The notes: generated from the sequence alone by a model not told the origin. Shown: positions 26,678 to 35,318, counted from the first letter of the stretch. The stretch: 49,147 nucleotides of DNA from Alphaproteobacteria bacterium (GCA_947465395.1 CANIAL010000015.1:1-49147); one strand, 5' to 3'. A program made the numbers and translations.

Positions 26678-27945
26678 GCCTGGAGGTGGTCAATTTCGGC
26701 TGCCGCCTCAACGCCTATGAGGGCGAGGCCATCAAGGCGCGCGCGGGCGAGGCGCAATTGCGCGATGCCGTGGTGGTGAACACCTGCGCCGTCACCGCCG
26801 AAGCCGTGCGCCAGTCGCGCCAGGCCATCCGCCGCCTGAAGCGCGAGAATCCGGGCCGCCGCATCATCGTCACCGGCTGCGCCGCCCAGATCGCCCCGGA
26901 TGATTACGCCGCCATGCCCGAAGTCGAACGCGTGCTGGGCAACCGCGAAAAGCTGGAAGCCGTGTCTTATGCCGATTTCGGGATCGGGACGGCAAAGGTT
27001 CGCGTCAATGACATCATGGCGGTGCGCCAGACCGCGCCCCAAATGCTGGTGGGCGACGGCACCGATTTCGGCGGCCAGCCCCGCGCCTTTCTTGAGGTTC
27101 AGAATGGCTGCGACCATCGCTGCACCTTTTGCGTGATCCCTTATGGAAGGGGCAATTCCCGCTCCGTCCCGATGGGTCTGGTGGTGAGCGAAGCGCGGAA
27201 ATTGGCTGAAGCCGGTTATGGCGAAGTGGTGCTGACCGGCGTGGACCTGACGTCATACGGGACAGACCTGCCGGGAACACCCTCCTTGGGCGCCCTGGTG
27301 GGAAAAATCCTCAAGCTGGTGCCGGAATTGAAAAGGCTGCGCCTGTCGTCACTGGATTCCATCGAGGCGGACGAGGCCCTGATGCGTGTCGTCGCGGAAG
27401 AAGAGCGGCTGATGCCGCATTTCCATCTTTCCGCGCAATCGGGCGACGACATGATCCTGAAACGCATGAAGCGCCGCCATAACCGCGCCGACACGATCCG
27501 TTTTTGCGAAGATGTGCGGCGCGTGCGCCCCCATGCCGCCTTTGGCGCGGACCTGATCACCGGCTTTCCCACCGAAAGCGACGCCATGTTCCAGAACACG
27601 ATGGCGCTGGTGGATGACGCGGGCCTGTCGGTGCTGCATGTCTTCCCCTTCAGCCCGCGTCCGGGCACACCCGCTGCCCGCATGAAGCAGCTTGGCGGCG
27701 GCATCGCCCGCGCCCGCGCCGCCTTGTTGCGCGAAAAAGGCAAAGCCGCATTGGCGGCACGGCTGGCCTCATTGGTCGGCGGCACGCAATCCGTGCTGGT
27801 GGAGCAGAAGGGCCTTGGCCGCACGCCCTGCTTCACCCAGGTGGAATTTTCCACCGAGATTTCCACCGGTTCGATCATTCCCATGGCCATTACCGGCGTG
27901 GCGGGCAGCCGATTGATGGCTCAATCTTCCGAAATAATGTCATGA
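26674..27945 (+). CDS. mtaB: tRNA t6A37 methylthiotransferase MtaB
   Basis: MtaB is a radical-SAM enzyme that adds a methylthio group to t6A37 of ANN-decoding tRNAs. The 423-residue protein has the N-terminal UPF0004 domain with three Fe-S cysteines (Cys10 in NFGCRLNAYE, Cys38 in NTCAV, Cys69 in TGCAAQ), then the radical-SAM CxxxCxxC in QNGCDHRCTFCVIPYGRG (Cys146/150/153), GEVVLTGVDLTSYG and FHLSAQSGDDMILKRMKRRH, and a C-terminal TRAM-like region. The 'GCRLNAYE' start distinguishes MtaB from MiaB and RimO. It overlaps both neighbours by four bases. Confidence 0.93.
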   Translation: MSLEVVNFGCRLNAYEGEAIKARAGEAQLRDAVVVNTCAVTAEAVRQSRQAIRRLKRENPGRRIIVTGCAAQIAPDDYAAMPEVERVLGNREKLEAVSYADFGIGTAKVRVNDIMAVRQTAPQMLVGDGTDFGGQPRAFLEVQNGCDHRCTFCVIPYGRGNSRSVPMGLVVSEARKLAEAGYGEVVLTGVDLTSYGTDLPGTPSLGALVGKILKLVPELKRLRLSSLDSIEADEALMRVVAEEERLMPHFHLSAQSGDDMILKRMKRRHNRADTIRFCEDVRRVRPHAAFGADLITGFPTESDAMFQNTMALVDDAGLSVLHVFPFSPRPGTPAARMKQLGGGIARARAALLREKGKAALAARLASLVGGTQSVLVEQKGLGRTPCFTQVEFSTEISTGSIIPMAITGVAGSRLMAQSSEIMS

Positions 27946-28859
27946 CCAGCTTCATGGAAAAATTGCGCGCCGGGCTGGCGCGCTCCACCGCCGGACTTGC
28001 CAATAATCTGGGTGGCATCTTCACCAGGAAAAAACTGGATGCCCAGACCGTGGCGGCGCTGGAAGAAGCCCTGATCCGTGCCGACATGGGCACGGGTCCG
28101 GCAAAACGCCTGGCGGGTCTGGTGGCGAAGAACCGCTATGACGCCGAGATCAGCGAAGCCGATCTGCGCGCCATATTGGCAGACGAAATCGCCAGCGACC
28201 TTTCCAGGATCGAAAAACCACTGCTGCCGGAAAATGCGCCAAAGCCTTTCGTGGTGCTGGTGGCCGGCGTCAACGGCACTGGCAAGACCACAACCATCGG
28301 CAAGCTGGCCCGCAATCTCACCCGCGATGGCAAGAAAGTCATGCTGGCCGCGGGCGACACATTCCGCGCCGCCGCCATTGAACAACTGACAGTCTGGGCA
28401 AAGCGCGCGGGCGCCGAGATCATCGCTCGCGGACCCGGTAGCGATGCGGCAGGGCTTGCCTTCGAGGCGCTGGAAGCCGCCCGCGCCAAGGACATTGACG
28501 TGCTCCTGATCGACACGGCGGGCCGGTTGCAGAACAAGACCGGCCTGATGGCGGAACTGGAGAAGATCGCCCGCGTCCTGAAGAAGCTGGATGCGGATGC
28601 GCCCCATGCCGTGCTGCTGGTGCTGGATGCCACCACCGGGCAGAATGCCATCTCGCAGGTGGAGGCCTTTTCCGCCTCCGTTCCCCTGACAGGGCTGGTG
28701 ATGACCAAGCTGGACGGCACCGCCAGGGGCGGCATCCTGGTGGCGCTGGCCGGGACATTCGCCCTGCCCGTGCATTACATAGGCGTGGGCGAAGGCGAAG
28801 ATGACCTGGAAGTGTTCCAGGCCAGGGCTTTTGCGAACGCATTGGTGGGCATCACATGA
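27942..28859 (+). CDS. ftsY: Signal recognition particle receptor FtsY
   Basis: FtsY is the membrane-associated SRP receptor GTPase. This 305-residue form consists of the N and G domains only, lacking the long acidic A domain of E. coli FtsY, as is usual in alphaproteobacteria. Visible motifs: LEEALIRADMGTGPAKRL (N domain), GVNGTGKTTTIGKLA (G1), AAGDTFRAAAIEQL (insertion box), LIDTAGRLQNK (G3), MTKLDGTARGGIL (G4) and GVGEGEDDLEVF at the C-terminus. Membrane targeting probably uses the basic N-terminal helix (MEKLRAGLARS). The start and stop overlap the neighbouring genes by four bases each. Confidence 0.96.
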   Translation: MTSFMEKLRAGLARSTAGLANNLGGIFTRKKLDAQTVAALEEALIRADMGTGPAKRLAGLVAKNRYDAEISEADLRAILADEIASDLSRIEKPLLPENAPKPFVVLVAGVNGTGKTTTIGKLARNLTRDGKKVMLAAGDTFRAAAIEQLTVWAKRAGAEIIARGPGSDAAGLAFEALEAARAKDIDVLLIDTAGRLQNKTGLMAELEKIARVLKKLDADAPHAVLLVLDATTGQNAISQVEAFSASVPLTGLVMTKLDGTARGGILVALAGTFALPVHYIGVGEGEDDLEVFQARAFANALVGIT

Positions 28860-29416
28860 ATCCGCAAATCCGCCGTCTCCTGTTGGACCTGGGGCCGCTG
28901 CTGGTCTTCTTTGCGGGCTTCAAATTCCTTGGCATTTTTGGCGCCACCGCCCTTTTCATGGCCGCGATCCTGGTGGCGCTGGCTGTGGGGTACTGGCTGG
29001 AGCGGAAAATCTCGCCCATGCCGGTTTTCACCGCCGTCCTGGTGCTGATTTTCGGCGGGCTGACGCTTTATCTGAAGAACGACATGTTCATCAAGATGAA
29101 GCCCACGGTGCTTTATGCTTTTTTTGGCGCCACCTTGATCACCGGCCTCTCATTCAATCGCCTTTTCATAAAATATGTTTTCGCGCAGGCCTTTGACCTG
29201 ACGGAAACTGGCTGGCGGCAGCTCACCTGGCGCTGGGGGCTGTTCTTCCTGGCCCTGGCGGTGCTGAACGAGGCGGTGTGGCGCAACTTTCCAACCGACA
29301 CATGGGTCTCTTTCAAGGTGTGGGGCATTCTGCCGCTGATCTTTTTGTTCGCGCTGGCCCAGACCCGCTTCCTGATGAAGCACCATGTCGAACCCCCGCC
29401 TGTGGCCGGGCCTTAA
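28856..29416 (+). CDS. yciB: YciB/IspZ family inner-membrane septation protein
   Basis: A 186-residue polytopic membrane protein of the YciB (septation protein A/IspZ) family, linked to cell-envelope integrity and septation. Five hydrophobic segments are visible: LGPLLVFFAGFKFLG, TALFMAAILVALAVGYWLE, VFTAVLVLIFGGLTLYL, TVLYAFFGATLITGLSF and the C-terminal FKVWGILPLIFLFALAQT. Diagnostic pieces are LKNDMFIKMKPTVLYA, WRQLTWRWGLFFLALAVLNEAVWR and the F-K-V-W-G turn. It is last in the dapF-mtaB-ftsY-yciB run, overlapping ftsY by four bases. Confidence 0.93.
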   Translation: MNPQIRRLLLDLGPLLVFFAGFKFLGIFGATALFMAAILVALAVGYWLERKISPMPVFTAVLVLIFGGLTLYLKNDMFIKMKPTVLYAFFGATLITGLSFNRLFIKYVFAQAFDLTETGWRQLTWRWGLFFLALAVLNEAVWRNFPTDTWVSFKVWGILPLIFLFALAQTRFLMKHHVEPPPVAGP

Positions 29417-29772
29417 GCGCGCTGCTGGCGCAAAACGCTACAACATCTGTCCACGGAAGAAGCAGCGGGCGCAACAGATATGGGCGCAGGCCCGCCGCAT
29501 ACCATTCATAGTGTCATGAGAGGCGTTTCACAGGACCGCAGTCTTGGACTTTTTTGTCCGGAGTGTGCAGTTCGCGCATCTCTTTGCGGCAAATAAAAAA
29601 TTCTGCCGCACCTGCTGCATGCGGAACACGCGAAGACAAGTTTTCATTTTCTGCATCTTTAAGGCTGGCGCACCGCCACGCATTGCTGTTTAGTGGCGGT
29701 CCCTTCCGGCGGCATACGCTGCGAACGGGCAATAAAATCGAAAATAATGTGTCGGCATTTTTGGGGTGGCGG
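29417..29772. other. 356-base gap upstream of the MarR gene
   Basis: No convincing gene is seen on either strand. The interval contains a perfect 7-bp inverted repeat TGCGGCA/TGCCGCA around an A-rich 12-base loop (29585-29610), a short GGAC-T6-GTCC hairpin near 29547-29560, and stretches richer in A/T than the surroundings near 29640-29660 and 29730-29760. It probably holds the yciB operon end and the marR promoter, but no clear terminator or promoter can be singled out. Confidence 0.5.
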
Positions 29773-30288
29773 ATGTTGAAGGGTCAGCGCAAGGCGAACG
29801 GAGGCTTTGAACTGTCCGAAGCGCCCTCGCACCTGATCCGGCGTTGCCAGCAATTTTACGGCGACCTTTACGCGCGCGAAGCCGGCGCCAAGGAATTGAC
29901 CAAGCAGCAATTCACGCTTCTGTGCGCGCTGGAGCATAATGACGGCGCCAGCCAGACCACCCTGGTCGAGATCACGGGCATAGACCGTTCCACCCTGGCC
30001 GAAATGGTGCGCCGGATGCTGGAAAAGGGCCTTCTGTCCCGGGAGCGGACCGAGGAAGACCAGCGCGCCAATGCGGTGGCCATCTCCCCCTCGGGCCGCA
30101 AGGCCCTGCGCTCGGCCCGCAATGCCGCCGACCGGGCGGAACGCGCCCTGCTGGATGCCCTGCCCGCGCCGGAGCGCCAGAAATTCGTCAAGCATCTGTC
30201 CCAGATCGCGGGCGCGGCCGAAGCCTATATGGCCAACGGCGTCGCCAAGGCCGCCAAGGCTCAGCGCCGCATGGGCAAGCGCATCTGA
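29773..30288 (+). CDS. MarR family transcriptional regulator
   Basis: A 171-residue winged-helix regulator. The order is an N-terminal dimerisation helix (APSHLIRRCQQFYGDLYAREAG), KELTKQQFTLLCALEHNDGASQTTLVEITGIDRSTLAEMVRRMLEKGLLSRERTEEDQRANAVAISPSGRKAL (helix-turn-helix plus wing; D-Q-R-A-N is the typical MarR wing tip) and a C-terminal helix. The ATG 29773 with GGGGTGGCGG upstream is preferred; the frame extends another 73 codons upstream but that part is unlike MarR proteins. The C-terminus is basic (AKAAKAQRRMGKRI). Its target is not evident; the ccm cluster is convergent to it. Confidence 0.88.
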   Translation: MLKGQRKANGGFELSEAPSHLIRRCQQFYGDLYAREAGAKELTKQQFTLLCALEHNDGASQTTLVEITGIDRSTLAEMVRRMLEKGLLSRERTEEDQRANAVAISPSGRKALRSARNAADRAERALLDALPAPERQKFVKHLSQIAGAAEAYMANGVAKAAKAQRRMGKRI

Positions 30289-30292
30289 TTTT

Positions 30293-30490
30293 TCAGACTT
30301 TGATATCCAGCATGGCGCCGGGCCGCGTGGGCCGGGCGGGTGCGGATGTTTGCACCTCACGCGTGGGTTCGGACGCCGGAAGCTCCTTCAACGCCGCGGC
30401 GAAGCTGGCGACGCCCGAAACAGAAGACGCTTTCGGAGCTGCTGCGGATTGCTGGGCGGCCAGAAGCACAGTGTGGGAACTGATCTGCAT
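30293..30490 (-). CDS. Small conserved-looking hypothetical protein
   Basis: A 65-residue frame beginning MQISSHTVLLAAQQSAA and ending in ARPTRPGAMLDIKV. The middle is Ala/Ser/Pro-rich and probably disordered. Codon use matches the genome and it sits 36 bases after ccmG in the same direction, so it may be the last gene of the ccm operon. No family is recognised; the short hydrophobic N-terminus is not a convincing signal peptide. It could also be a chance open frame. Confidence 0.5.
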   Translation of the reverse strand: MQISSHTVLLAAQQSAAAPKASSVSGVASFAAALKELPASEPTREVQTSAPARPTRPGAMLDIKV

Positions 30491-30526
30491 GGGCTGACCC
30501 TGCCAGAACAGGGTTAGCAAATCCTT

Positions 30527-31075
30527 TCAGCGGGCTTTTTCGCGGGCTTGGGCGATCGCGGGCAATAGCTGGTTTTTCAGGGCCGAGGGCGTCAATCCGC
30601 CCACCAGCTTGAAGCGCACAATGCCCTTGCCATCCACCACATATGTCTCGGGCACGCCATAAACGCCCCAGTCAATCGCCACCCGGCCGCGCGTGTCGGC
30701 CACGATGCGGCTGAAGGGATTGCCCATCTGGTCCAGGAAGGCGCGGCCCGCGCCCGGCTTTTTCTCCTGATAGTCCACGCCATAGACGGTGATGCCCGGC
30801 ATGGCGGCCAGGGCCATGAATTGCGGCGCCTCCATCCGGCAGGGCACGCACCAGCTGGCGAAGAAATTGACCACCGTGACATGGCCCGATGCCAAGTCGG
30901 CGCGGCTGAAGGCGGGGGTCTTGTCGTCCATGGGGCCAAGGCCGATCTGCGGCGCTGGGCGATCAATCAGCGCGGATGGCAACTGGTCCGGCGGCGGCCC
31001 GAACAGGCTATGGAACAGGAAATAGGCCAGCACGAAAAACCCGGCCACGGGCAGAAGATAGAGGAGGCGTTTCAT
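30527..31075 (-). CDS. ccmG: Thiol:disulfide interchange protein CcmG/DsbE
   Basis: CcmG reduces the apocytochrome c CXXCH disulfide before haem attachment, at the periplasmic face. The 182-residue protein has an N-terminal membrane anchor (LLYLLPVAGFFVLAYFLFHSLFG) and a thioredoxin fold with the active-site FFASWCVPCRMEAPQF, then GVYGVPETYVVDGKGIVRFKLVGGLTP (the cis-Pro loop G-V-P-E-T). Typical length. Its ATG overlaps the ccmD TGA by four bases (ATGA), placing it in the ccmABCDG operon. Confidence 0.95.
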   Translation of the reverse strand: MKRLLYLLPVAGFFVLAYFLFHSLFGPPPDQLPSALIDRPAPQIGLGPMDDKTPAFSRADLASGHVTVVNFFASWCVPCRMEAPQFMALAAMPGITVYGVDYQEKKPGAGRAFLDQMGNPFSRIVADTRGRVAIDWGVYGVPETYVVDGKGIVRFKLVGGLTPSALKNQLLPAIAQAREKAR

Positions 31076-31209
31076 TTGCTGAGCGCCGCGATTTTCTTCC
31101 GGGCGGCGCGCCAGGCCGCCAGGCTTTGCGCGATGGTCACCAGCAGCGCCAGCGCCGAGATTGCATAGGCGGGCCAGATGAAGTCGCTGTACGGTCCCAA
31201 ATCCATCAT
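31072..31209 (-). CDS. ccmD: Haem exporter protein CcmD
   Basis: A 45-residue single-span protein, MMDLGPYSDFIWPAYAISA at the N-terminus, a hydrophobic helix AISALALLVTIAQSLAA and a basic C-terminus (WRAARKKIAALSK). The F-I-W-P-A-Y-x-x-x-A segment and the basic tail are diagnostic for CcmD, which helps release holo-CcmE from the CcmABC transporter. Two adjacent ATG codons (31209 and 31206) are possible starts; the first overlaps the ccmC stop. It also overlaps ccmG by four bases. Confidence 0.9.
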   Translation of the reverse strand: MMDLGPYSDFIWPAYAISALALLVTIAQSLAAWRAARKKIAALSK

Positions 31210-31907
31210 CACGGCCCCTGCATCAGGTTGCGGGCGCGACGGTTCAGGATTTCCGTCTGGATGCGCAGCAGCCACAGGGCCGCGAACAGGGCCATGTATC
31301 CGGCGGCCATGATCAGCAGCGGCCACAGATAGACGGGCGCCAGCTTGCCGGACAGGATGCTTTCGCCCTGGTGGAGCGTATTCCACCAGTCCACCGAAAA
31401 CTTGATGATGGGAAGATTGACCGCGCCCACCAGCGCCAAAATCGCGCAGGCGCGCGCGGCGCGGGTTTCATCCTCGATCGCATTCCACAGCGCGATGTAA
31501 CCCAGGAACAGGAATTCCAGCAGCAGAAAACTGGTCAGCCGCGCATCCCACACCCAATAGGCGCCCCACATGGGACGGCCCCACAGCATGCCCGTGACAA
31601 GCCCCAGTCCCGTGAAGACCGCGCCCAGCGGTGCGGCTGCGCGCGCCGCCGTGTCCGCCAGCGGATGGCGCCAGACCAGCGAAACAAGAGAAGCGGCGGC
31701 GATGGCGCCATAGGCGATCTCGGCCACGATGGCGGCGGGGACATGCACGAACATGATCAGCACCGTCATGCCCTGCTGGTAATCGGGCGGCACGCGCAGA
31801 CCCATGACAAGACCGACCGCCAGCGCCACAATTGCGATGACCGCAAAGATGGGCAGCAGCACCGAGGACAGGCGCATGAAGACGGCGGGATTGGCATAGC
31901 GGAACAT
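31209..31907 (-). CDS. ccmC: Haem lyase/export protein CcmC
   Basis: CcmC loads haem onto CcmE in the periplasm. The 232-residue protein has six hydrophobic segments and the tryptophan-rich signature WGRPMWGAYWVWDARLTSFLLL (WWD domain). Conserved His residues flank it (IMFVHVPAAI before; WWNTLHQGESIL after), as required for haem binding. The family length is about 240. It is 27 bases downstream of ccmB and overlaps ccmD. Confidence 0.95.
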   Translation of the reverse strand: MFRYANPAVFMRLSSVLLPIFAVIAIVALAVGLVMGLRVPPDYQQGMTVLIMFVHVPAAIVAEIAYGAIAAASLVSLVWRHPLADTAARAAAPLGAVFTGLGLVTGMLWGRPMWGAYWVWDARLTSFLLLEFLFLGYIALWNAIEDETRAARACAILALVGAVNLPIIKFSVDWWNTLHQGESILSGKLAPVYLWPLLIMAAGYMALFAALWLLRIQTEILNRRARNLMQGP

Positions 31908-31934
31908 GCGGGAAACATATCCTATTTGGCGCGG

Positions 31935-32603
31935 CTAACCCGCCAGATTTAAGCGCACACAGGCAGCTGCGACAAAGGGGGACAGGAGCACGGCGGCCAG
32001 TGAAAACGCCGCCAGGAAGCCGAAAGCGCCATTGGAAAGCCCGTCCAGCGCGCCCTGCACGGCGCCGGCGCCAAAAATCACCACGGGCGCCAGCAGCGGC
32101 AGGATGATCAGGGGCAGGATCAGCCCGCCCCGTTTCAGGGACAGCGTCAGGCTGGCCCCCACCGCGCCCACGGCGCTGACGGCGGGCGTGCCGACCAGCA
32201 GCGACAGGAACAGCGCCCAGGTGCCCACGGGCGACAGGTTGAACAGCAGCGCCAGCACGGGCGACAGCAAGGTCAGCGGCAGGCCGGTAGAAAGCCAGTG
32301 GGCCAAAAGCTTCGCTGCCGCCACGCTTTCCAGCGACAAGGGCGACAGCGCGATCACTTCCAAGCTGCCATCATCGAAATCGCCCTGGAACAGGCGGTCC
32401 AGCGACAGCAGCGCCGCCAGCACGGCCGCCACCCACAACACGCCTGCCGCCACCCGCGCCAGAAGTTTCAGATCCGCGCCAACACCCAGCGGCACCAAGG
32501 TCGCCACCAATGCGAAAAAGGCCAGCGCCAATGCGGCGCTGCCGCCGGAGCGGGCGGCCAGGCGCAGGTCGCGCAACAGCAAGGTAAAAAAAGCTCCGCT
32601 CAT
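31935..32603 (-). CDS. ccmB: Haem exporter membrane subunit CcmB
   Basis: CcmB is the membrane partner of the CcmA ATPase in the CcmABCD complex. The 222-residue protein starts with LLLRDLRLAARSG, followed by six hydrophobic segments, and contains the family signatures LSLDRLFQGDFDDGSLEVIALSP (the F-x-x-D-x-x-D-G-S-L-E region) and LVGTPAVSAVGAVGASLTLSLKRGGLILPLIILPLLAPVVIFGAGA. The length is normal. Its ATG overlaps the ccmA stop by four bases. Confidence 0.95.
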   Translation of the reverse strand: MSGAFFTLLLRDLRLAARSGGSAALALAFFALVATLVPLGVGADLKLLARVAAGVLWVAAVLAALLSLDRLFQGDFDDGSLEVIALSPLSLESVAAAKLLAHWLSTGLPLTLLSPVLALLFNLSPVGTWALFLSLLVGTPAVSAVGAVGASLTLSLKRGGLILPLIILPLLAPVVIFGAGAVQGALDGLSNGAFGFLAAFSLAAVLLSPFVAAACVRLNLAG

Positions 32604-33205
32604 AGTTTCAAACTCTCGCCGCCCAGCGGCAGCGGGTCATGGGTCGCGGCGATCACCATGCCGCCATTCGCGCAATGAAAGCGCATCAGGTCGAGCGCCA
32701 GGGCGCGGCCATCGGTATCCAGCGCCGCCAGGGGTTCGTCCAGCAGCCATAAGGAACGTCCCGACAGCAGCAGCCGCGCCAGGCCCAGGCGTTTTTTCTG
32801 GCCCGCCGAAAGATAGCGGCAGGAAAGCCCTGCCTGCCGCGCCAGGCCCACCTGCGCCAGCGCGCCGGCGATATCGCCATTCTGGCCATAGAGCCGCGCG
32901 AAGAATGTCAGTTGTTCTTCCGCCGTCATTTGCGGCTTCAGCGCGTCCTGGTGACCCAGGAAGGCGACATGGCGGCCGCGTTCCTCGCCATCGCTGATTT
33001 CGCGCGTGGCCGATGCCAGCGCGATGCGGCCCTGCGCCAGCTCCAGGAAGCCCGCGATAAGTTTCAGCAGCGATGTCTTGCCGACGCCATTGACGCCTTC
33101 CACCACCAGCGCCCGGCCTGATTGCAAACGAAAGCTGAGATCACCGAACAGCAGCCGCTGCCCGCGCGTGACGGCGATATTTTCTGCGGTGAGGGACGAA
33201 ATCAT
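32600..33205 (-). CDS. ccmA: Haem exporter ATP-binding subunit CcmA
   Basis: A 201-residue ABC ATPase. Walker A is GVNGVGKTSLL, the Q-loop lies near GHQDALKPQMTAEEQL, the ABC signature is YLSAGQKKRLGLARLLL, Walker B is LWLLDEPLAALD and the H-loop is AATHDPL. The short length and L-S-A-G-Q-K-K-R signature are typical of CcmA. ATP hydrolysis releases holo-CcmE. It heads the minus-strand ccm operon; its upstream region is occupied within ~45 bases by a dispersed repeat and then by the end of phaB, so its promoter must lie in or near the repeat. Confidence 0.95.
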   Translation of the reverse strand: MISSLTAENIAVTRGQRLLFGDLSFRLQSGRALVVEGVNGVGKTSLLKLIAGFLELAQGRIALASATREISDGEERGRHVAFLGHQDALKPQMTAEEQLTFFARLYGQNGDIAGALAQVGLARQAGLSCRYLSAGQKKRLGLARLLLSGRSLWLLDEPLAALDTDGRALALDLMRFHCANGGMVIAATHDPLPLGGESLKL

Positions 33206-33249
33206 GATGGGCTTTTAGCGATTTGGCGGCTGCTTGTCGAAAACGCAGG

Positions 33250-33360
33250 CCCGCCTCCCCTGCGCGCGCGTCAGCGCGCTGGCGGGGGAGGTGGCCGTAG
33301 CATCCCGCCGCCCATCTTCTGTTTAAGAGGGCGGCGGAAAGATGCGAAGGCCGGAGGGGG
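33250..33360 (+). repeat. Dispersed double-hairpin intergenic element, copy 2 (GCATCC subtype)
   Basis: CCCGCCTCCCC, a GCGCGC-rich inner stem and GGGGGAGGTGG (33250-33293) are followed by GCATCCCGCCGCCC ... GGGCGGCGGAAAGATGC and CCGGAGGGGG, which stops exactly at the phaB stop codon (33361). The second half (33299-33360) is nearly the same sequence as copy 3 read on the opposite strand at 35319-35381. Confidence 0.78.
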
Positions 33361-34098
33361 TCAATACATGTGTTGTCCGCCATTGATGGAAATGGTCGAG
33401 CCAGTGATGAAGCCTGCGTCGTCCGCGACCAGGAAAAGCACGCCCCGCGCGATTTCGTTGGCCTTGCCCAGCCGCTTGACCGGGATGCGGGCCACGATCT
33501 TTTCCAGCACATCGGGCGGCACCGCCGCCACCATGTCGGTGTCGATATAGCCAGGCGCGATGGCGTTGACGGTGATGCCCTTGGCCGCGCCTTCCTGGGA
33601 CAGCGCCTTGGTGAAGCCATGGATGCCGGATTTGGCGGCGGCGTAATTGACCTGGCCATATTGGCCCGCCTGGCCGTTGATGGAGCCGATATTGACGATG
33701 CGGCCAAAGCCGCGTTCCAGCATGCCGTCCCAGGCCGCCTTGCACATGTTGAAACAGCCGCCCAGGTTGGTGTCCAGCACCTCGTCCCAGCCGCTGCGGT
33801 TCATCTTCTTCATGGTGGCGTCGCGGGTGATGCCGGCATTGTTGACGATGATGTCCACGGGACCCAGTTGGGCGGCGATCTTCTCCATGCCCGTTTTGCA
33901 ATCGTCAAAGGACGAGACATCCCATTTGAAGGTGGTGATGCCACTGGCGGCGGTGAATGACCTGGCCCGCTCGTCATTGCCCGCATAGACGGCGGCCACC
34001 GTATAGCCCGCGTCTTTCAGGGCCAGCGAAATGGCTTCGCCGATGCCCCGCGTCCCGCCCGTCACCACCGCTACCCTTTGTGGGTTCTTGGCCATCAT
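33361..34098 (-). CDS. phaB: Acetoacetyl-CoA reductase
   Basis: PhaB reduces acetoacetyl-CoA to (R)-3-hydroxybutyryl-CoA with NADPH for PHB synthesis. The 245-residue SDR protein has the cofactor motif VVTGGTRGIGEAISLAL, NNAGITRDATMKKM, the catalytic Ser in NIGSINGQAGQYGQVNYAAAK (Y-x-x-x-K), NAIAPGYIDTDMV and VLFLVADDAGFITGSTISINGG. The segments GQAGQYGQVNY and DATMKKM are typical of PhaB rather than FabG. It lies 41 bases after phaA, presumably one operon; a dispersed repeat begins immediately after its stop. Confidence 0.93.
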   Translation of the reverse strand: MMAKNPQRVAVVTGGTRGIGEAISLALKDAGYTVAAVYAGNDERARSFTAASGITTFKWDVSSFDDCKTGMEKIAAQLGPVDIIVNNAGITRDATMKKMNRSGWDEVLDTNLGGCFNMCKAAWDGMLERGFGRIVNIGSINGQAGQYGQVNYAAAKSGIHGFTKALSQEGAAKGITVNAIAPGYIDTDMVAAVPPDVLEKIVARIPVKRLGKANEIARGVLFLVADDAGFITGSTISINGGQHMY

Positions 34099-34139
34099 GA
34101 TCTCCTAGCGTTCCACACACTATATTTCGGCGCGTCTCA

Positions 34140-35312
34140 CTAACGTTCGACGCACATGGCTATGCCCATGCCGCCGCCGATGCACAAAGTGGTAAGACCC
34201 TTTTTGGCATCGCGCTTTTTCATTTCATGCAGCAAGGTGACCAGCACCCGCGCGCCAGATGCGCCGATGGGATGGCCGATGGCGATGGCGCCGCCATTCA
34301 CATTGACCTTGTCCGTGTCCCAGCCCATTTCCTGGTTCACCGCGCAGGCTTGGGCAGCAAAGGCTTCATTGGCCTCGATCAGATCCAGGTCCGCCGGTTT
34401 CCAGCCCGCCTTTTTCAGCGCCGCCTGGGAAGCCGGGATGGGACCCGAGCCCATCACCTTGGGGTCCACGCCCGCCTGCGCCCAGCTTGCGATGCGGGCC
34501 AGCGGGGTCAGCCCGCGCTGCGCCGCTTCCTTCAGGCTCATCAGGATCAAAACCGCCGCACCGTCATTAATGCCGCTGGCATTGCCCGCCGTGACGGTGC
34601 CGTCCTTGACGAAAGCGGGTTTCAATCCCGCCAGCGCCTCATAGGTCGCGCCGTCGCGGATATATTCGTCATGGGCAACCACCGTCTCGCCCTTGCGGCT
34701 TTTCACCGTCACCGGCGCGATCTCGTCCGCAAAGCGCCCGGCCTTGCGCGCCGCTTCCGCCCTGTTCTGCGATCCCACCGCCAAGCGGTCCTGTTGCTCG
34801 CGGGTGATCTGCCACTGGCGGGCCACATTCTCGGCCGTGGTGCCCATGTGATAGCCGTTGAAAGCATCCCACAGCCCGTCCCGGATCATGGTGTCTATGA
34901 ACGCGATATCGCCCATCTTCTGCCCGGCGCGCAGGTAAGCGGCGTGGGTGGACTGGCTCATGGATTCCTGGCCGCCCGCCGCCACGATTTTGGAATCCCC
35001 GTTTGCAATCGCCTGCGCCGCCAGCGCCACGGCGCGAAGCCCAGAGCCGCAGACCATGTTGATGCCCCAGGCCGGCGCCGCGATGGGAATGCCCGCCGCG
35101 ATGGACGCCTGGCGCGCCGGGTTCTGGCCCTGTGCCGCCGTCAGCACCTGGCCAAGTATCACTTCGGAAATTTCATCGGGCGAAATGCCCGCCCGCGCGA
35201 TGGCGGCGGCAAGCGCAATGCGCCCCAGTTCATGCGCGGGAAGGTTTGCAAAGGCGCCATTGAAGGCGCCCACCGGCGTGCGCGCACCCGCCACAATCGC
35301 GATCTGGTCCAA
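34140..35312 (-). CDS. phaA: Acetyl-CoA acetyltransferase (beta-ketothiolase)
   Basis: PhaA condenses two acetyl-CoA to acetoacetyl-CoA. The 390-residue thiolase has the nucleophile Cys in NMVCGSGLRAVALAAQAI, the segment GGQESMSQSTHAAYLRAG, NASGINDGAAVLI, the catalytic His in GGAIAIGHPIGASGARVL and the second Cys in TLCIGGGMGIAM. There is no ATG at the expected start. TTG 35312 gives MDQIAIVAGARTPVG, which aligns with known thiolases, and AGGAGG (35327-35322) is nine bases away; TTG 35318 is the alternative. That ribosome-binding sequence is the terminal block of a dispersed repeat, which is unusual. Confidence 0.93.
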   Translation of the reverse strand: MDQIAIVAGARTPVGAFNGAFANLPAHELGRIALAAAIARAGISPDEISEVILGQVLTAAQGQNPARQASIAAGIPIAAPAWGINMVCGSGLRAVALAAQAIANGDSKIVAAGGQESMSQSTHAAYLRAGQKMGDIAFIDTMIRDGLWDAFNGYHMGTTAENVARQWQITREQQDRLAVGSQNRAEAARKAGRFADEIAPVTVKSRKGETVVAHDEYIRDGATYEALAGLKPAFVKDGTVTAGNASGINDGAAVLILMSLKEAAQRGLTPLARIASWAQAGVDPKVMGSGPIPASQAALKKAGWKPADLDLIEANEAFAAQACAVNQEMGWDTDKVNVNGGAIAIGHPIGASGARVLVTLLHEMKKRDAKKGLTTLCIGGGMGIAMCVER

Positions 35313-35318
35313 GTCCAA

